A stretch of 64,000 bases of DNA from assembly GCA_024704765.1 (NCBI GenBank), contig JAKMXF010000277.1:124001-188000 (forward strand), read 5' to 3'. The notes under the pieces were generated by a model, which saw only the letters and a program-made list of their open reading frames with translations, made no database searches and had not been told where the DNA came from. Shown piece after piece: positions 35,346 to 47,662 of this stretch. The stretch is from Oopsacas minuta (Eukaryota > Porifera > Hexactinellida > Lyssacinosida > Leucopsacidae). The position numbers and the translations under genes are program-made. Numbering within the stretch: the stretch's first letter is position 1; each line of letters opens with the position of its first letter.

Positions 35346-36157
35346 CATATTAGTACTAATTCGTTACAGGGACGCCATTACATCACATTTCGCTAGTTTA
35401 TCCTCTTCAATCTTTACATAACGATTGAACACACAAACTTACCCATAATAATATTTCTTGCAGAACAAGGCGGTACATTACTAAGAGTAATCAAAGTCTC
35501 AACTTCACCGTTTTCATCTAAGAATTCATAATTGAATGTACCGTCTATAAGGATATCAATGCTGGTGCCCCAGAACTTAATGCTCTGTCCGATAAAACCG
35601 CGTACTCGAATTTTGGGCAACTGAAAATGGATCGCAGAAATCGGCGGATGATGGCTAACTTGCTCCGTAACAAAATAGAAGTCTTTATTATTATTCATGA
35701 TTTCATATGTTTCACCTAAAAGAGGGTTAAATGGCTTGTAGATACGGTGAGCAAGCGAAGATTGTGAGACAGCGAACACTCCTGCGATGTATTCAAGTCG
35801 CTCAATGGGATCTGTCGTATTCATCAAGTTATACATATCACCTCCATGAGAAAAACATTCGAAATATTTTTGCAAAGTACTCAAAGGTTCATTTAGGATA
35901 ATTGGCAAGGAAATGTGTGTCAAATCATTGCCAACGAATTCCTTCAACATCGACCAAATACTGAATCTCTGAACTGGGCTACGCCCAGGGAGCTCTTGAC
36001 GCGGATCTGAAAATGGTAAAATGGAGAAATCTTTCGAACGAATTTCATCTTCAGGAGCAAAACTTCCTGCAAAAATTTTCGTTGAATTTGGAGCAAGGTT
36101 TTCACAACTCGCATCATGGAATATTTCTTGTTCGGTGTTTTCCATAGTTACACTCAT
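34364..36157 (-). CDS. OSBPL: Oxysterol-binding-protein-related protein, ORP1/2 type (copy A)
   Basis: Coding exons on the minus strand: 36157-35443, 35139-34857 and 34694-34364, giving 442 aa. It is a short ORP without a PH or ankyrin region, like mammalian ORP2. The ORD carries the signature EQVSHHPP, with 'YKPFNPLLGETYE' before it and the C-terminal 'CPDIY' after 'EKHRLEEKQRAARRLREARG'. These proteins bind sterols and phosphoinositides and move lipid between membranes at contact sites. The N-terminal 'EQEIFHDAS' resembles a weak FFAT motif for binding VAP on the ER. An in-frame TAA lies six bases before the ATG, which fixes the start. Exon lengths 283 and 331 are identical to those of copy B, showing tandem duplication. 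Confidence 0.92.
35287..35341. repeat. (CA)n microsatellite
   Basis: An uninterrupted CA dinucleotide run, broken once near its start, in the first intron of OSBPL copy A. Confidence 0.95.
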
Positions 36158-36439
36158 CAGTTATGGGCGAAAATGGAAAATGCTGTAATAATATGAAAAA
36201 ACAAAGAGAAAATTGTAGAAAATACAAAAAGTAACTTTATATATATATATACGAGTTATATACGATTTCATGGGGTAAATTATAAATAGAATTTTGCCAA
36301 AATGCCACGTATAGAAAGTATATAGAGACACAATAAAGTGTAAGAAATATCAAATTAGAAAACAAAACATAATGGAAAGTAATCAAATACTTAGAAGTAC
36401 AAAAATAATATGAAATTACTTCATAAAGATTAATATAAT

Positions 36440-36747
36440 CGAATTTAATAAATATCAGGACAGTTTTCAAAATTCTGCTCCAAATATTTGTAATTAAATA
36501 GCCACTCCTCTTTCTTGGTAGCAGGATTTAGTGCCAAATCAAACCACAACGGCGTCCATGTCTCACCCCTTGCTTCAGTAGCCTTCTAGCAGCTCGTTGC
36601 TTCTCTTCCAAACGATGTTTCTCCGCAGAAGCTCGCTCTAAATCTCCGTTTTCAAGGAATGAGATGTTATGACGGAATCTTGCTTCAGTTAGTGGTAAAT
36701 TCATACCGCCACGTAGTTCATTCAATGCAATGGAAAACTTTGGCATA
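36440..36747 (-). pseudogene. Broken duplicate of the last OSBPL exon
   Basis: About 308 bp are nearly identical to the 3' part of copy A's last exon (34366-34675), more so than to copy B. A single-base deletion near 36569 (CTTCACGTAGCC in copy A, CTTCAGTAGCC here) shifts the frame, and the reading ends early in '...GRRCGLIWH'. The splice acceptor and first roughly 16 codons of the source exon are absent. It lies between the two intact copies on the same strand. It is probably a recent unequal-exchange or patch duplication and is not functional. Confidence 0.85.
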
Positions 36748-37020
36748 GTCCCAAACGTCAATTCATATACGATAGATTCCGGCTATTATAAAGTCCTATT
36801 TTGCGAGAAATCATTGCAAATATGCGAAATTTGATATGAGCTCTATTTCTGTGAAAAAATTGTTACAATGCGAATATTGGTATCGAATGAATTATAAACC
36901 ATTTATCGTAAAAGTTATAGAAACCAGTAGATTTAGAAAGTAGTTAATAGGCATGAAACACAAAAGAAAATACGTTGAATAAAAGTGAGAAAGTTGCACG
37001 AAAAAGTACACAATTTGGAA

Positions 37021-39349
37021 TCAAAAAATATCAGGACATCTGTCAAAGTTTTGTTCAAAATATTTATAGTTGAATGTCCACTCATCACTGTTATTATAGG
37101 GATTATACTTCATTTCAAACCAAAGAGGTGTCCATTTTTCCCCTTTAGCTTCACGGAGTTTCCTTGCCGCTCGTTGCTTCTCTTCCAGACGATGTTTCTC
37201 CGCAGAAGCGCCGTCCAAATCACCATTTTCAAGACATCGGATATCAGGTCTATATCTTACATCAGTTCGTGGTAAATACATACCTTCACGGAAATCGTTT
37301 AATGCAAGTGAATTCAGTGGCAAATTGAAACAGTATTCTGAATTTGGTGGTCTATATACAATAAGATTTAGAGGAAATGTCATACAGTTAACTTCCTTAG
37401 TATCAAAGCTCAAGGGACCACGATAATAATAGTTAGATATTAGGTTTGGGACCATATTTGTGTAATTATATATCTCGATATATCCGTGTTAGATATCACA
37501 GGAGTTGATTGTATCTAGGTGTATTTTAAGAATATATATCCGAAAATATTCACGTAAATTATTACAGGGGTGGTGAGCCAGTTTCACCCATGGGATCATT
37601 TTGACCCACTGTCACAACCTGTACTAGTTTTTCTGCAACAGTCAACTCCCGTAATATCAAACACGGATATATAGAAATTGTACAAATATGGCCTCAAACC
37701 GTCAAAGTAACATATTTCATCTGTCAAATCGAAGTAATTATCGCAGTCCCTTGAGCTTCAAAAATTTCAAACAAACTCAATTACCTTGGATTAGCTTTCA
37801 CCAATAATTTAGAATCATGTCCTTTCCTCAGTCTTGGGTTTGCGAGAATTCTTTTATAAGTTTCAGGGGAACAGCTCCATATCTCACTCGTCCAATGTCC
37901 ATACAGATATCTTAATTCTTTGCCATTTTTATCAACAACAACTCCTTCTACTGCATGTAAATCTCTATTATTGAACCAAGATTTTTTCTTGTATGTCATA
38001 TACAGTTTATGACCAGTCGTGTGGTTTATTATAGGAATAGTGCCGTGTTTCTCAATCCATAGATCACCTTAGGTAATAGAATACACGGTTGCAATCGAAG
38101 AGTTAAATATTTGTTACAAAAATATATCTGAAAATTACAATCTATGCCAGCAGCATAAACTGCATTGAGTTTCATCTACAGATTGCTGTCCATGTGTTAC
38201 TCGTAAGGAATTGAAACTACCAATTCCCACAAAATAGAAATAGAATCAGCACAACTTCAACATCCTATAATGCATCGAATTAATAGTGCTGCCATTACAA
38301 ACAGACTGCTATCGACACAGATTGTAATCTTAGATTTTTGCTCGCTACACTCGAGGTAAATTTTCAAATGAACATAATTGTTGTCACTTACCGAATATAA
38401 TATTACGCCCTGTAGTAGTAGGGAAAGGATAAGTAATCACAGACTCAATCTTCTCGTTTGAATCAAAAAATTCAAAAGTCCATCCTCCCTCAACTACAGC
38501 ATCAGCACTGTTACCCCAGAATTTAATGCTCACTTGGATGACGCCATATCCTCTAAAGTTTGGCAACTGGAATAGCATTGCCATTATAGGTGGATGATGA
38601 CTAACTTGTTCTGCAACAAATACAAAGCCTTTTTCATCGTTTCGCAGTTCATACGTCTCACCGAGAAGAGGGTTAAAAGGCTTATATAAACGGTAACATT
38701 GTGAGGAATTAGTAATTGCGTAATGCGCAGCTACATACTCTAAACGAGTGACAGGGTCTATATTGGGTTGAATCATTTGTTTGAAAGGTTCAGGATATGA
38801 GAATGCTTCAGCAGGCCTTTGCAAAGCACTAAGTGGTTCATTGAGACAAGCAGGCAAAGTAATTTTAGTCAAATCCTTTCCAACAAACTCTTTTATATAT
38901 GACCAAACAGAGAATCGATAGGGAGGCAGAGGTTTGGGTAGCTCAGTGCGACTCTGAGGAACTAATTCGTAAGGTTCATCTACGATAAATGTGTCGTTTA
39001 TTATACGTTTAGGGGTATGCTCTGTGGGAAAGGTTGTGAGATCAATAAAATCATCTCCACTACAATTTTTAACTTGTATAACATTCGTTTCTGGATTTAT
39101 TCTGGCTATTTCTGAAAAATTATTTCTTTCAGTTTTCTGGCTTTCTATATCATCATTCGCGTCTAGGAATATTTCCTCATCAGCATTGGAAGCTTGGTCT
39201 TCAACACTGAAATTCTTCGTTATTGGCTCGCACATGCTAATTAAACTTACACAAGAATTATAAGTAAAAAGGAACGACATTTCTAACGTTGCGTGACTCT
39301 GGTTAAGGTGGCCTGATTTTGGTGAAGGTAGCGTGACGTAACTGTCCAT
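37021..39349 (-). CDS. OSBPL: Oxysterol-binding-protein-related protein, ORP1/2 type (copy B)
   Basis: Coding exons on the minus strand: 39349-38392, 38067-37785 and 37351-37021, giving up to 523 aa. It shares intron positions and phases with copy A and has the same ORD blocks: 'YKPFNPLLGETYE', EQVSHHPP, 'NHTTGHK', 'EKHRLEEKQRAAR' and the end 'CPDIF'. The N-terminus is longer. ATGs at 39349, 39280 and 39235 are all possible. The last one gives an N-terminus closer in length to copy A, with 'DEEIFLDANDD' then near the start, a better FFAT-like VAP-binding motif than in copy A. It likely acts in sterol/phosphoinositide transfer at ER contacts. Intron 2 carries two family 1 MITEs in opposite orientation. 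Confidence 0.9.
37384..37514. mobile_element. Short TIR element (family 1)
   Basis: Begins CAGTTAACTTCC, contains 'AAAGCTCAAGGGACCACGATAAT' and 'GGTTTGGGACCATATTTGT', and ends 'TCACAGGAGTTGATTG'. It lies in OSBPL copy B intron 2, about 120 bp from an inverted relative at 37639. Confidence 0.75.
37639..37766. mobile_element. Short TIR element (family 1, inverted)
   Basis: Begins CAGTCAACTCCCGTAATATC, contains 'GGCCTCAAACCGTCAAAGTAAC' and 'AAGTAATTATCGCAGTCCC'. This is the reverse arrangement of the neighbouring copy at 37384, making a large imperfect inverted pair inside one intron. Confidence 0.75.
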
Positions 39350-39757
39350 AATAAAAAATTGTAAAATCTTGAAATTTGATGACCTAATACAATTTCAATG
39401 GAAAATTGTAAAGTGGCAATTTGTGTCAGAGAAAAAAATCGTGCCTTCAGTGTATACTTCAGTTTGCACAGTAGAATTAGGGTCAGACTGAATGGTGGAA
39501 AAATGGTGGAAATAATATACTGTAAAGTAAATGATAGAATCCTTTTCCACCACTTTCCATAATTCAGTCTACTTTTCCACCATCAGTCATTACGACGAAA
39601 ATTCAGAAATTCCACCATTTTCCACCATTCAGCCAGACCGTAAATAAATCTATAAATCTTCAAAATTACAAATAATTATTGAACAATAAATAGACATAAA
39701 TAGTTAATATTTAAACACATTGAGTCAATTCTCAAATGTTTCTAATAAATATTTGGA

Positions 39758-42700
39758 CTACTTTAGTACTGTCTTAGCAGTAGATAAATCAATTTGGTTA
39801 ACAAGGGTATCTAGATCAGCTACCAATTCATTTTCTATCTCAAACATTGTGTCTGTACTACTACTAATAGTTGGGGTTAGTGTGTATTCTTCGTCATCTT
39901 GATCCATGGCAGATGCATTTGCAAGACTATCATCTAATTCATGTAATTCATTAGAAGCTTGTCGACGTAATTCGTCTAAAAAGATTACAAACAAATTACA
40001 GCCTCAAAAATATTCAGACTTAAGCAGTGCGTAAACTTCACCAAATATGTATCAACGTAAGGCAAGCGAAATTCCGCAAAGATCCCAATATAGTAGTACG
40101 TACAGTTGAAATCAGTTTTTGCATCATTACATGTACTTGCTTCTCCCTAATACATACCAACTCATTGGGTTTTGCCTATTTTCTCGTGCATTTTGAGCGC
40201 AAAAACCCGATTTCGACTGTATTATGAATCGCATGATAAGCAAATGAATTTGAAAAGACAACACGTTTGATGGGTCGAATGTGGGCCAAATATATTGAAT
40301 AGAGTCAGGCCGAGGCAAGAGATTATTCACCCTTGTTTCAATTATAAATTCTTCAACTTACCAAACATATCAGGTGAAAAAGAGCGCGATTGTAGGTAGA
40401 TGAGCTCTGGCATGCTAGAAGCATAATTCTCATCAGGTTCAGAGGGTGGTGGAGTAGCTGTTACCATGCGACCAGATGGTAACATCATTCTTGTGTGTTC
40501 CTTCTGGAAAAATTGATCTTCTAAATACGCATCTGCATATGCATAGGTAGGTATGGATAATCTCTCTCTTGGTTTGGAGGTTCCTGTCTTTTTGACGTTT
40601 CTATTCATCTCAGTTATTTTCTTCTCCCAAAAGGCGAGAATTTGGTTAGGTCTATTCGCGGCCTATTTACAAAAGAGAGAATTTAAAATTGGCCATCGCA
40701 ATATCCACAACAAGGAATGACATCATTGGAAAATATCAAAATCTAAATTCCCAAAAATAAAAGGATTAAAAAATTTCGAATAATTCGCCGATTTTCCAAA
40801 TATAGATATTCGCAAAATCTTACCCTTTTGGAAGGTGGAGTTTTTTCATCAAACGAATCTGAGTTGACAATTTTCGCAAATTTAGCTTGTATTAGCACAG
40901 ATGGATCCATCAATTCATCACTCTCAGCCTTTTTAACAGAATTAAAAACTTCACTATCCTTAGGGTCAATTTGACCAGAAGCATTGATTTGAGATTCAGA
41001 TCGTGAGCTAATACTAATTGGATAGTAAATAGCTAATTCTTGCTGTTTAGAATCTTCGGATTGAGTTATGTCAGATTCTGTCTCCACTTCAGTTAAAACT
41101 TTCAAACGAGATGGTTTCCTTGGTGGTGCTTCGACACCTTTTAGAATATATTTATAATATCAGCGGTGTCGAAAAGGCGATCTAAAGTACCGTGGATTCC
41201 GGTTATACGAATACAAGATATAAGCACCATCCTCTGGAAAACGGTTCTCATATATTCCTGTATATTTATGGCGGTTATAAGAATATGTATTACAACTCCA
41301 AAGGGTGTTCTTATAACCCGCATAAAATACACAAGAATAGAAGAGAACCGTTTTCCAGACGATGGTGCTTACATCCGGCATGTTCTCGTAACCGACATCC
41401 ACTGTATCCGTGTTGGATATAAACCATTCACCAAAATTTTCTTTATAAAATAGAATATGGAGATAATAATGTAAGGAAAATACACATTGTAAATTGAGAC
41501 AAAATATTATAAGAAAATGCAAGAAATAGCAAATATAACGAATGCTTACCAGTAATAACTGGAGGAGCGAATGTTGAAGGATCCATAATATCAATCTCAT
41601 TCTCAAATACAAAATCCTTTTCACCCTTCAATAATTTCGAAAAATCCACACTGCTAGACAAAATATCACTCCCAGACTCATCGATAGCCTCCTTCGAATC
41701 AGTTTCTACAATCGGTTCATGTTGTACACGAATCGCCAATTCAGCTTGTGTAACCACACGACGTCGAGGAGTAGGCAATAAACGCTTTGAAATACGAATG
41801 TGTTTACAGAAATTTTTCCCAGTGTAGTACTCAATTCTCTGGTGTATTTCTTGATGAGGGATCAGTACAACTCCGAATAGAAAAAAACTCGCTTGTATTG
41901 CATTCAAAACCGCAGAAATATAAGCCAAAATCGCAATATTTGTACTCAGAAATGATAATAAACACGCCCAACTGAGGCCAAATAAAATAATATAAATCAA
42001 AAGTACACGCGAAAGCTTTTTAGAAGATTTCAAGCCAAAAGTGCTCACCAAATCTTTGATAAGAGTCAATCCGATTATAATACAACTTGCAAAGTATAAA
42101 ATAATAATCGGTACAGCTACTAAAAATATGTAATAAGATTCGCCGATATTTTGCGTATTCACCCAACAATATCCAAATCTTTCTTCCAAACTGTCAGAAA
42201 AATACGTAGAATTTGAAATATACTCTTCATGGTAAAAAGGTGTGAAAGGGAAAACAATAAAAAGCGAGAATAAAGTCGCGAAAACGAAAATAACAACAAA
42301 CGATTTCTTTTTAAACCGATAATGCGGAAATGATATTAAAATATAACAAACAAGCGTATAGGTTGCTAGCCAGATAAAAGACGCAGTGAGAAAAAGGTGC
42401 ATGAAAATGCTAGCAATTTTACAGCCAGTTTCAAAAAAATATACTGCTTCTAGCGTGAAAATGAATAGAATATCATAGCAGATGAATACCAGTGATAAAA
42501 CGAAGTTAATAAAGTGAACTATCTTTTTCAAGAGTCGGAAAAATAAAATGTACAGCAGAACTGTAGTCGAGAACATAATTAATGATATGAGTGTACCGAT
42601 ATACCCAAACATGTTGAAAGGCCGTATGGTATCTTCAAGTTGGCGAAAACCGGCGAATTGTGCGTATAGGCCAGCTGATTGCTTAATATTACAATGAATA

Positions 42701-45700
42701 TTGTCTATATTGTCTAGCCATAGAGATTGCTGGTTTGAATATTGAGCACAAAATATAGGTGATTGTACTTGATTGAGTGAGAACGGAGAATATGAATGAA
42801 GATATGTATTGAAATTGATTGTATAACTAGAATAAAGGAATTTCATAAAGTAGTGTGTAATTGTAGATAGCAGGGTTTCATACAGGATTTTTTGCCTACT
42901 GTTGTCATAATACCTAAATATTCAGTATTAATCTTTAGGAATTCTGACGGGGACCGGATGTGGGGGGCAATCCCAGGGCGCGCCCCCCACTGTATGAACC
43001 CTGATGCTTTATAGTTTGTTTTGTTGGCTCACATCTTTTCCTTGGAATTTCCATCATTTTTTCCAAAATTCTCAATACAGTGTAACCTCCACAACGGGTG
43101 TCAGGTAAGCCGAAAAATGCTTCGCCGTTTCCACTTTTACCAAATTCCACCTTTGTGAAGGTTCATTTGTATGGAACCAGGAAATCGCTTCATTGATTTT
43201 CCACTCAGTTTCCAGAACTTCCACGGTTCGACAGGCCTGTTTGTGGAGGTTTCACTAAACTGTGTAAGAAATTTTTGCAAAAATAAACAAAATTTGTAAG
43301 GAAATTCTACCGAAAGGACAGAATAAATATATGTTCGTACTAGCGACAGTAAAATAATAATATACCTGTATGTAAAACTTGAAGTTTGAACATTAGTAAA
43401 TTCCACAGAAATAATATCACTAATAATCTCAGGTTCTTGAAAATAATTCAAAGCCAAAGTGTTACCCTCCAGCACCAAATTATCACTAGCTATAACATCA
43501 CGAAACTCCTCATCTAATGGTATTATAAAAATATTTACTGATAGACCAACACAGTCGATACAATATTGAAAAGCTTCGTGTATCAAAGAACCTGGTACTG
43601 AGATTTCATTCCCATATTTGGAGAATCGATAAATTTCGTTTGGATTAACATTACTTGCTTTGAACCATGCAGAACGTAGAGTGAAAAGACCTGTCGTGAA
43701 AGTTTGGGTATTCGATAGCTGAATCGAACGAGAAAACCGATTCAAATTGCTAATAACTTCCTCAACAAATCCAGACTGAATAGTGATAAACTTCGCAAGC
43801 ATACTCGTAGTTGCATTTAAGAATAATCGTATCATAGCACTTTCTTGTGTAAATTCAGTATACAAACTTGCTTGCGTTGTAAGACATGAAAATAGCCTGG
43901 AATAAGCTTCTATGTCAGGTTTACCATAAGGGAAGTTTTGACCGATTATATTGCTAGTAATATTCACTAGTAATTCAATTACATCTGATAGTACAGGGCT
44001 AGAATTGCATAATGATAGTGCAGAGCCATACAGATCTAAAAAAGGAATATTCCAACATTAATTCGAAGTACAGCAGAACTCAGATAAACAACTCGGTTAG
44101 TTCGTACTAATATTGTTTCCGGAAGGGCTACGTCTTATCCGAGTTACACTGTATGTATCAAGGCCACAAAAGCTGCGATGAGCTACTTGTTATGTCAAAC
44201 ACTTATAGAATCTGGGTGGTAACATGACGTCATGCCCATTTCTATTTCCAGGTTGGTATATGTCGATCAAGATGGCACTAATTTCGGCTTTTATGGCCCC
44301 CCAATTACAGTAAATTGATGTTGCAGAATTATACTAGAAACGGGGCTCTCAATCTGTGAACTAATCAAAATCGTGAGATGTACGATTTTGAATTATTTTC
44401 TATAAAAAGACTAGGGGCTTATATTAAGTGTAGGTCCAAAATTGTGAGACTCACGAGCCATTACGAGATCGTGAAAGTTGAAAGCTATATGTTACCCACG
44501 TTGATATATTATATGATCGTAAGTAATCTTACCTGAAGCACATTCAGAAATATTCGTTTCAACCCAATTTCCACTCAAATCGCATTCTCTATACGCTATC
44601 CCTATACCACTAAAACAGCTCTGAGAATCTATCAAACCATTACCAACGCCACATAGCCATGAAACACCATACATATCTCTATCAAACGGACAGATTGGCC
44701 CATCACATGCATCTCCTTGTCCATTCATGTCACAGTCTAACTGATCGCTATTAGAGTCTGTAGGACAATTATCTTGTTGGCAATATGTATAGTTCTGTTG
44801 AGAAATGCAGGTGAGTAAGTGATCCGGGTAGCCGTCAGTATCTGTATCAATACCACATTCCTTTCCAGTGCCAGTGTGACCATCGTTACAGGAGCAATTT
44901 CCAACGGCAGGGCAATCGCATGATCTAAACACAAATAATAAAATGAACCAGTAATGATAAAATATCATCACAACTCAAGGTCATATCGATTCGATTTTTC
45001 AACTTTGGATCTCTCGAAAATACAGGGAAAATACCGAAAATAGTTGAATTATTCGAAATTCCATATTTTGATATTTTTCAGCTATTTTGAGTGATATTCG
45101 ATTATCTTCCGATTTTTTCGATATTTTTCATTTCCGATATGGTACCAAACCTTTTACAACTTACCGATTTCCACATATTTCAAAAATATTCTCTTGTAAT
45201 GGAAAATCATTTGTTATATCAAAATCACAATAACAAGTCTTTGAAGGTATAAAAGCTTGAATTTCTACCAAAGTATGAGACAATATTTCCATATTTAACG
45301 CGAGATAATCTTCAATTTGGATGATCGTATTTGAAACTACGTTTTCTGGTATTGGTATAGATAAATAAGTAAATTCTGTTTGTAAAACTGTATTGAGAAC
45401 AATATGAGTTGTAAAACTGGCAGTTGGTATACCTGTCAGACTTCCTAACTTCAAAATAATATCATTAATCGAGTGAACCAAGAAATCCAAATTCGGCAAA
45501 AAAATAATTTCTATCACAGCAGAATCGATAAGCATAAGACATTCTGACGTCATCGAAAATCCAGAATTGGCATCACAAGCCAAATATAACTGTCCATCAG
45601 CTTCGAAGAATTCGCCAAGATCTGAACAATCTTCTTGCCAAAATGCACCATGGATTAAACCAGGCCAAACTAATCCATACTGATAACTAATCTCACAAAA

Positions 45701-47662
45701 GTCTGTAACGTTTGCAGTCAATGTAAATCCATTGGATAGATTAAACAGCGTATAAGCATATACATATCTACCAATATGGCTTGGAGAAAGTGATTGAGTT
45801 TGAATGGTGAAAGTAGTTATGACTAATACATTATCTTCAGTCGTAATTACTGTTCTAAGCTTGAGTTTTAATTGCATGAAAGTTCCGCTTGCTTCAATAG
45901 GGAAATATGAATTTTTGAGTGCTTTACGGAAAATGAAATTATCAATATCGAATAATTCAGTAGGGCTAGTGATGAATATTGTGAGATCTGTTGAGAATTG
46001 ACTACCAATCTATTTAAGGGAAAAGACTTCCAGTAAATTCTCGTTATATTGAAGTGTTCGGGACCCCTGTTTTATTTCGTTTCGTTATATCCGACTCGGT
46101 TACATAACGAGAGTTTATTGAATGGTAATTACTTGTTTATAAATTCATACATTTACTAGACAAGATACTCAGCAGTCAACAATACTTGCCATACTCTCCC
46201 AGATTTTTTGGATTATTTGGGAAGTTTGAAAATGTCTCGGCATCCCTGGTCCCGATAAAGTTACATTTCCAGGGAAATTTTGCCATATTTCTGGCGAGTT
46301 TCGGGATAATTATTTGAAAAATTTCTCGAATGTGTATTTCATAGAAATGCTTCCAGTAAAAGTTTCTAGTAAGTAATTTGCCAATTGGGAAAATACGATG
46401 TAACTTCTAAATACAAATGAACCTCCACAAGCGTAAATTAGCAGAAACGAGTAACAATTTTCGGCGTCCCTGACATACCGTTTGTGGAAGTTACACTGTA
46501 TTATAATGAAATGGGTTGGTAGATAAGTAATACGTATGTATATACGCAATAAAAATAAAACTCACTAACATTGACAGTATATTCAGTTTCTTCTGGTATT
46601 AGCAAGGGAAGATTCCGTGTAAGATATCTCACAAATGATTCATTATGACAAATAGAACCATTCTCTTTAGCTGTGTAAGTACAAGTGAATGTGAATATGT
46701 CTGTTGTCTCTGTATGGAATATATCTTGACTGTAATAGTACTTTCCATTAGAAAATTTATCGAAAATAGGGCCTTCATTTGTGAAAGTCTAAATAGAAAT
46801 ATAATGGGTGTGTATACAGTGGTGTTCGCCTATTAGCAAGTTATATCAGGGACTTTTGTATTTGGAAATAATTCCTTTAATAGCAAGTTCGCGATTAGAA
46901 AGGAAAATTTTTCAAAATAGGCGAACTCCACTGTACATAATTAATATCAAGTTACCTCGAATAGTAGCCGACGAGGTATTTATGAATTTTGGAAGCCTAG
47001 GTGAGTGCCTAATTAATATGATCACAAACTGGCATATTCATAAACTTCACTCGTGTGGCTCCAGTAAGTTGAATGATAATTAACGCTACAGAATTCCATA
47101 CTTACCTACCTTCTTTGACAATTTTCCGGGATGATTTCAGGTTATTCCTCCTATTCTACCCGAAAATATCTAGAAGTATAGCAAAAATAGTAAAATTCCC
47201 AATTTTCAAAATTTCCTCTGGATAAGACGTGAAACCTCGGGATCTCGGGGTGGTTGACAAGTATGGATTCCGTAGTGACCACTATTGGCATTTGCCTACA
47301 GAGGCATGTAGGCGAGGAAAGCGATTCATAAAATACTAATTATCTCACTTTGATGCGAACTTATAGTCAAATACTACCCAACTTTTGGGTGAATATCAAT
47401 CAATTAAACTCACCTGACACTCTCCATTATAATTACAAAGTTCTATCACAAAAATAGAATCAATCCCAGCTTCATCAATAAGATCATTACCAATATTACT
47501 AGGATGACATCTGTATATACAAGTGAAGCTACCATTATCAATAGGCTGTGTGTCTATAAATGATTGAGTAGCCAGTTGTATTATAGTAGAACATGATTGA
47601 GATTTGGTTGAGGTAATTGTTGTTATAAGGAGGAATAGGGGAAGAACGAGGGTTTTGAACAT
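39758..47662 (-). CDS. Adhesion GPCR with TSP3-like, HRM and GAIN regions
   Basis: Coding exons on the minus strand: 47662-47414, 46788-46566, 45987-45165, 44924-44533, 44035-43366, 42913-41550, 41137-40824, 40662-40362 and 39975-39758. They total 4554 nt, or 1517 aa, with consistent phases. A signal peptide (MFKTLVLPLFLL...) starts the protein. An unrecognised extracellular region of about 400 aa follows. A Cys-rich part has thrombospondin type-3-like 'DTDTDGYPD' and 'DNCPTDSNSDQLDCD' calcium loops. An HRM-like 'YRECDLSGNWVETNISEC' leads into a GAIN-like region (about 565-835). The GPS region (about 840-875) keeps 'FCAQY...LWL...IHC' but lacks the final Cys pair and HLT/S cleavage triad. The 7TM spans about 885-1130 with family B2 features such as 'YCWVN'. 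The cytoplasmic tail is about 380 aa, acidic and Ser/Pro rich. The ligand is unknown. The third exon's acceptor is my least certain joint. Confidence 0.85.
41190..41404. mobile_element. TIR element with TA duplication (family 4)
   Basis: It is 215 bp, flanked by TA. The left end is CCGTGGATTCCGGTTATACG and the right end is the inverted form of CAGTGGATGTCGGTTACGAG. It is internally palindromic, with 'AAACGGTTCTC' matched by 'GAGAACCGTTTTCC'. It lies in an intron of the adhesion GPCR. Fragments occur within 33954-34088 and 57122-57240. Confidence 0.8.
42871..43004. mobile_element. Possible TIR element overlapping a GPCR exon boundary
   Basis: CAGGGTTTCATACAG at the left and CTGTATGAACCCTG at the right are inverted copies differing by one base. 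Between them a GC-rich stretch contains GGGGGGC and GCCCCCC arms. The left about 40 bp fall inside the coding exon 41550-42913. This is a single example, so it could be chance. Confidence 0.35.
43078..43257. mobile_element. Short TIR element (family 2)
   Basis: The left end is CAGTGTAACCTCCACAACGG and the right end GTTTGTGGAGGTTTCACT. It is longer than other family 2 members and contains extra sequence (GTTTCCACTTTTACC). It lies in the same GPCR intron as the possible element at 42871. Confidence 0.65.
46414..46499. mobile_element. Short TIR element with TA duplication (family 2)
   Basis: It is 86 bp, flanked by TA. Ends are CAAATGAACCTCCACAAGCG and the inverted form of CAGTGTAACTTCCACAAACG. 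The core 'TTTTCGGCGTCCCTG' is shared with the copies at 29379 and 54697. It lies in a GPCR intron. Confidence 0.8.
46817..46933. mobile_element. Short TIR element with TA duplication (family 3)
   Basis: It is 117 bp with TA on both sides. Ends are CAGTGGTGTTCGCCTATTAG and the inverted form of CAGTGGAGTTCGCCTATTTT. It is the best preserved family 3 copy, just upstream of the second coding exon of the GPCR in intron 1. Confidence 0.82.

Noticed and set aside
36440-36747. A third functional OSBPL exon
   Set aside because: One-base deletion, no acceptor and no upstream exons in the interval.
41443-41549. GPCR ending shortly after its seventh membrane segment region by reading through the donor at 41549
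   Set aside because: A good donor at 41549 and three downstream exons in matching phase give a coherent acidic tail. Read-through yields a hydrophobic tract from intron.
45988-46008. Acceptor at about 46007 for the third GPCR exon
   Set aside because: It would be out of phase with the preceding donor at 46566 and meet a stop. The acceptor at 45988 keeps the frame.
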